64,000 nucleotides of DNA, taken from assembly GCA_956465555.1 (NCBI GenBank), contig OY101124.1:372001-436000 (forward strand), written 5' to 3'. This document shows positions 63,145-64,000 of this stretch, in pieces. The DNA comes from Nitzschia sp. pyKryTriq1 (taxonomy: Eukaryota; Bacillariophyta; Bacillariophyceae; Bacillariales; Bacillariaceae). How positions within the stretch are numbered: position 1 is the stretch's first letter; the number at the start of each line of letters is the position of its first letter. The notes beneath the pieces are model-generated. The model was not told the origin of the DNA. It worked only from the letters and a program-made list of their open reading frames with translations, and did no database searches. A program made the position numbers and the translations under genes.

Positions 63145-64000
63145 TCAGCACGAGAGGATTTCTCCAGTTGGTGTGTGATGTTCGTCTCGGATTCCATCAT
63201 ACACCAAACTTCCCCTCACCCAGGTTCCAAGAACTCGCCCACACATGTTGGAGTTATCCGCGAAATAGGTGGTGCCCGGCCATCTATGATGTTCTCGACT
63301 GTATTCGTTGGGACTGCCGGTGTGATTCGCATCCCACCAGCATAGATCTGCTTGGTTTCCCACCGCAATTCGTCCCTTGTATTTTGACAACCCAGCAAGT
63401 CGGGCCGGTTGCTCGCTCCACCATTTCGCCATTTCGATAGGCGTATGATTTCTCTTCCTGGCATCACTCCAAGTCGCTTGTAGTTGGTATTGTAGGCCGG
63501 AGAGCCCACCCCATGCCGTTTTCATGTCTTGGGATTCCATATTTCTCATGAAGGGCTCACATGGACTATGATCTGAAGCTACCATGTTGATAAGACCCCT
63601 TTCAAGCCCATCCCAAAGTAATTCTCGATTCTCGGCATCTCGGATAGGAGGAAAACACTTGACTCGAGTGTCCCCATCTTGAACCAGAGACTCATCCAGC
63701 AGCAAGTAATGAGGACACGTTTCTACAGTCAGTAAAGACGATGACGAGTCGTCGACGGCGGATTCGTCTTCCTTACAGGCTTGGATGATTGGCAAACACC
63801 CTCTTGCATCACTTAGATGGACAACGTGCATTCGACAAGTTACAAATCCATCGCCTTGTCGCTGCCGTGTCGCTTCACATACTACTCGAACCGCATCTTG
63901 TTCCCATTTCGCAGGCCTAGATCGCAAATGAGCTTGATATGATGATTCCGCCGTCGCTGCAAAAGAGTTTTCTGAAGCTGCAATGCTTTCTTCTTCGGCC
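63145..64000 (-). CDS. Allantoinase-like cyclic amidohydrolase, C-terminal part (5' end outside window)
   Basis: Open to the right edge; about 284 residues are seen. Metal-dependent amidohydrolase motifs: MHVVHLSDA, ETCPHYLLLD, FPPIRD, INMVASDHSPCEP and TAWGGLSGLQYQLQA. The last two are closer to allantoinase than to dihydroorotase. Near the right edge YQAHLRSRPAKWEQDAV matches the allantoinase segment before the zinc-binding half. Allantoinase opens allantoin to allantoate in purine breakdown. The N-terminal metal-binding HxH part, and any targeting signal, lie outside the window. Dihydroorotase is the alternative. Confidence 0.82.
   Translation of the reverse strand, partial: AEEESIAASENSFAATAESSYQAHLRSRPAKWEQDAVRVVCEATRQRQGDGFVTCRMHVVHLSDARGCLPIIQACKEDESAVDDSSSSLLTVETCPHYLLLDESLVQDGDTRVKCFPPIRDAENRELLWDGLERGLINMVASDHSPCEPFMRNMESQDMKTAWGGLSGLQYQLQATWSDARKRNHTPIEMAKWWSEQPARLAGLSKYKGRIAVGNQADLCWWDANHTGSPNEYSREHHRWPGTTYFADNSNMCGRVLGTWVRGSLVYDGIRDEHHTPTGEILSC

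Overview
The window looks like nuclear DNA of a diatom, or at least a closely related stramenopile alga with a secondary red plastid. The evidence is short spliceosomal introns (about 80-330 bp, GT-AG) and several proteins that start with a signal peptide followed at the cleavage point by Phe, the diatom plastid-import signature (RF3-like, FabG-like and a GST-N tandem protein; a pirin is less clear). A double DUF6824-type protein, a family I know mainly from diatoms, and long Ser/Ala/Gln/Asp homopolymer runs fit this too. Genes lie on both strands about every 2-3 kb, with no operons. The species cannot be named from the sequence.

Left third (1-25.2 kb): the 3' end of an ankyrin-like gene, an OTU deubiquitinase with UIM and UBA elements (4 exons), a weak ORF, a tandem DUF6824 protein, mitochondrial bL9 (2 exons), homoserine kinase (3 exons, minus), a short terminal-inverted-repeat element, a plastid-type release factor 3 (2 exons), a paralogue of the left-edge ankyrin gene, and a 1,948-residue membrane-anchored Tricorn-like protease.

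Middle (25.2-41 kb): this is the accessory, unstable part. It holds a DPF/FGDF-rich protein, a decayed pirin fragment, a 9-bp satellite, a 357/452-bp tandem duplication, a roughly 975-residue mucin-like membrane protein made of 9- and 10-residue repeats, the intact pirin gene, an acidic secretory-pathway protein and a ubiquitin-like/WD40 protein.

Right third (41-64 kb): conserved housekeeping genes. These are an RGG/LPAWMT-repeat protein, clathrin light chain, COX6A (intron directly after the ATG), MUS81, exocyst Sec5, a plastid GST-N tandem protein, a second TIR element, a roadblock/LC7 protein, CDC73 (Paf1 complex), a secreted double-SET protein, plastid FabG and a partial allantoinase at the right edge.

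The most novel-looking signals are two. One is the pair of about 870-bp elements (12763-13636 and 55148-56017), which share both termini in opposite orientation but carry unrelated interiors; both sit between divergent genes and carry CRE-like TGACGTCA sites. The other is the mucin-like gene with its duplicated, rearranged flanks. No tRNA, rRNA or CRISPR was seen. Exon borders were read by eye from GT/AG sites and frame continuity and are not confirmed by transcripts.
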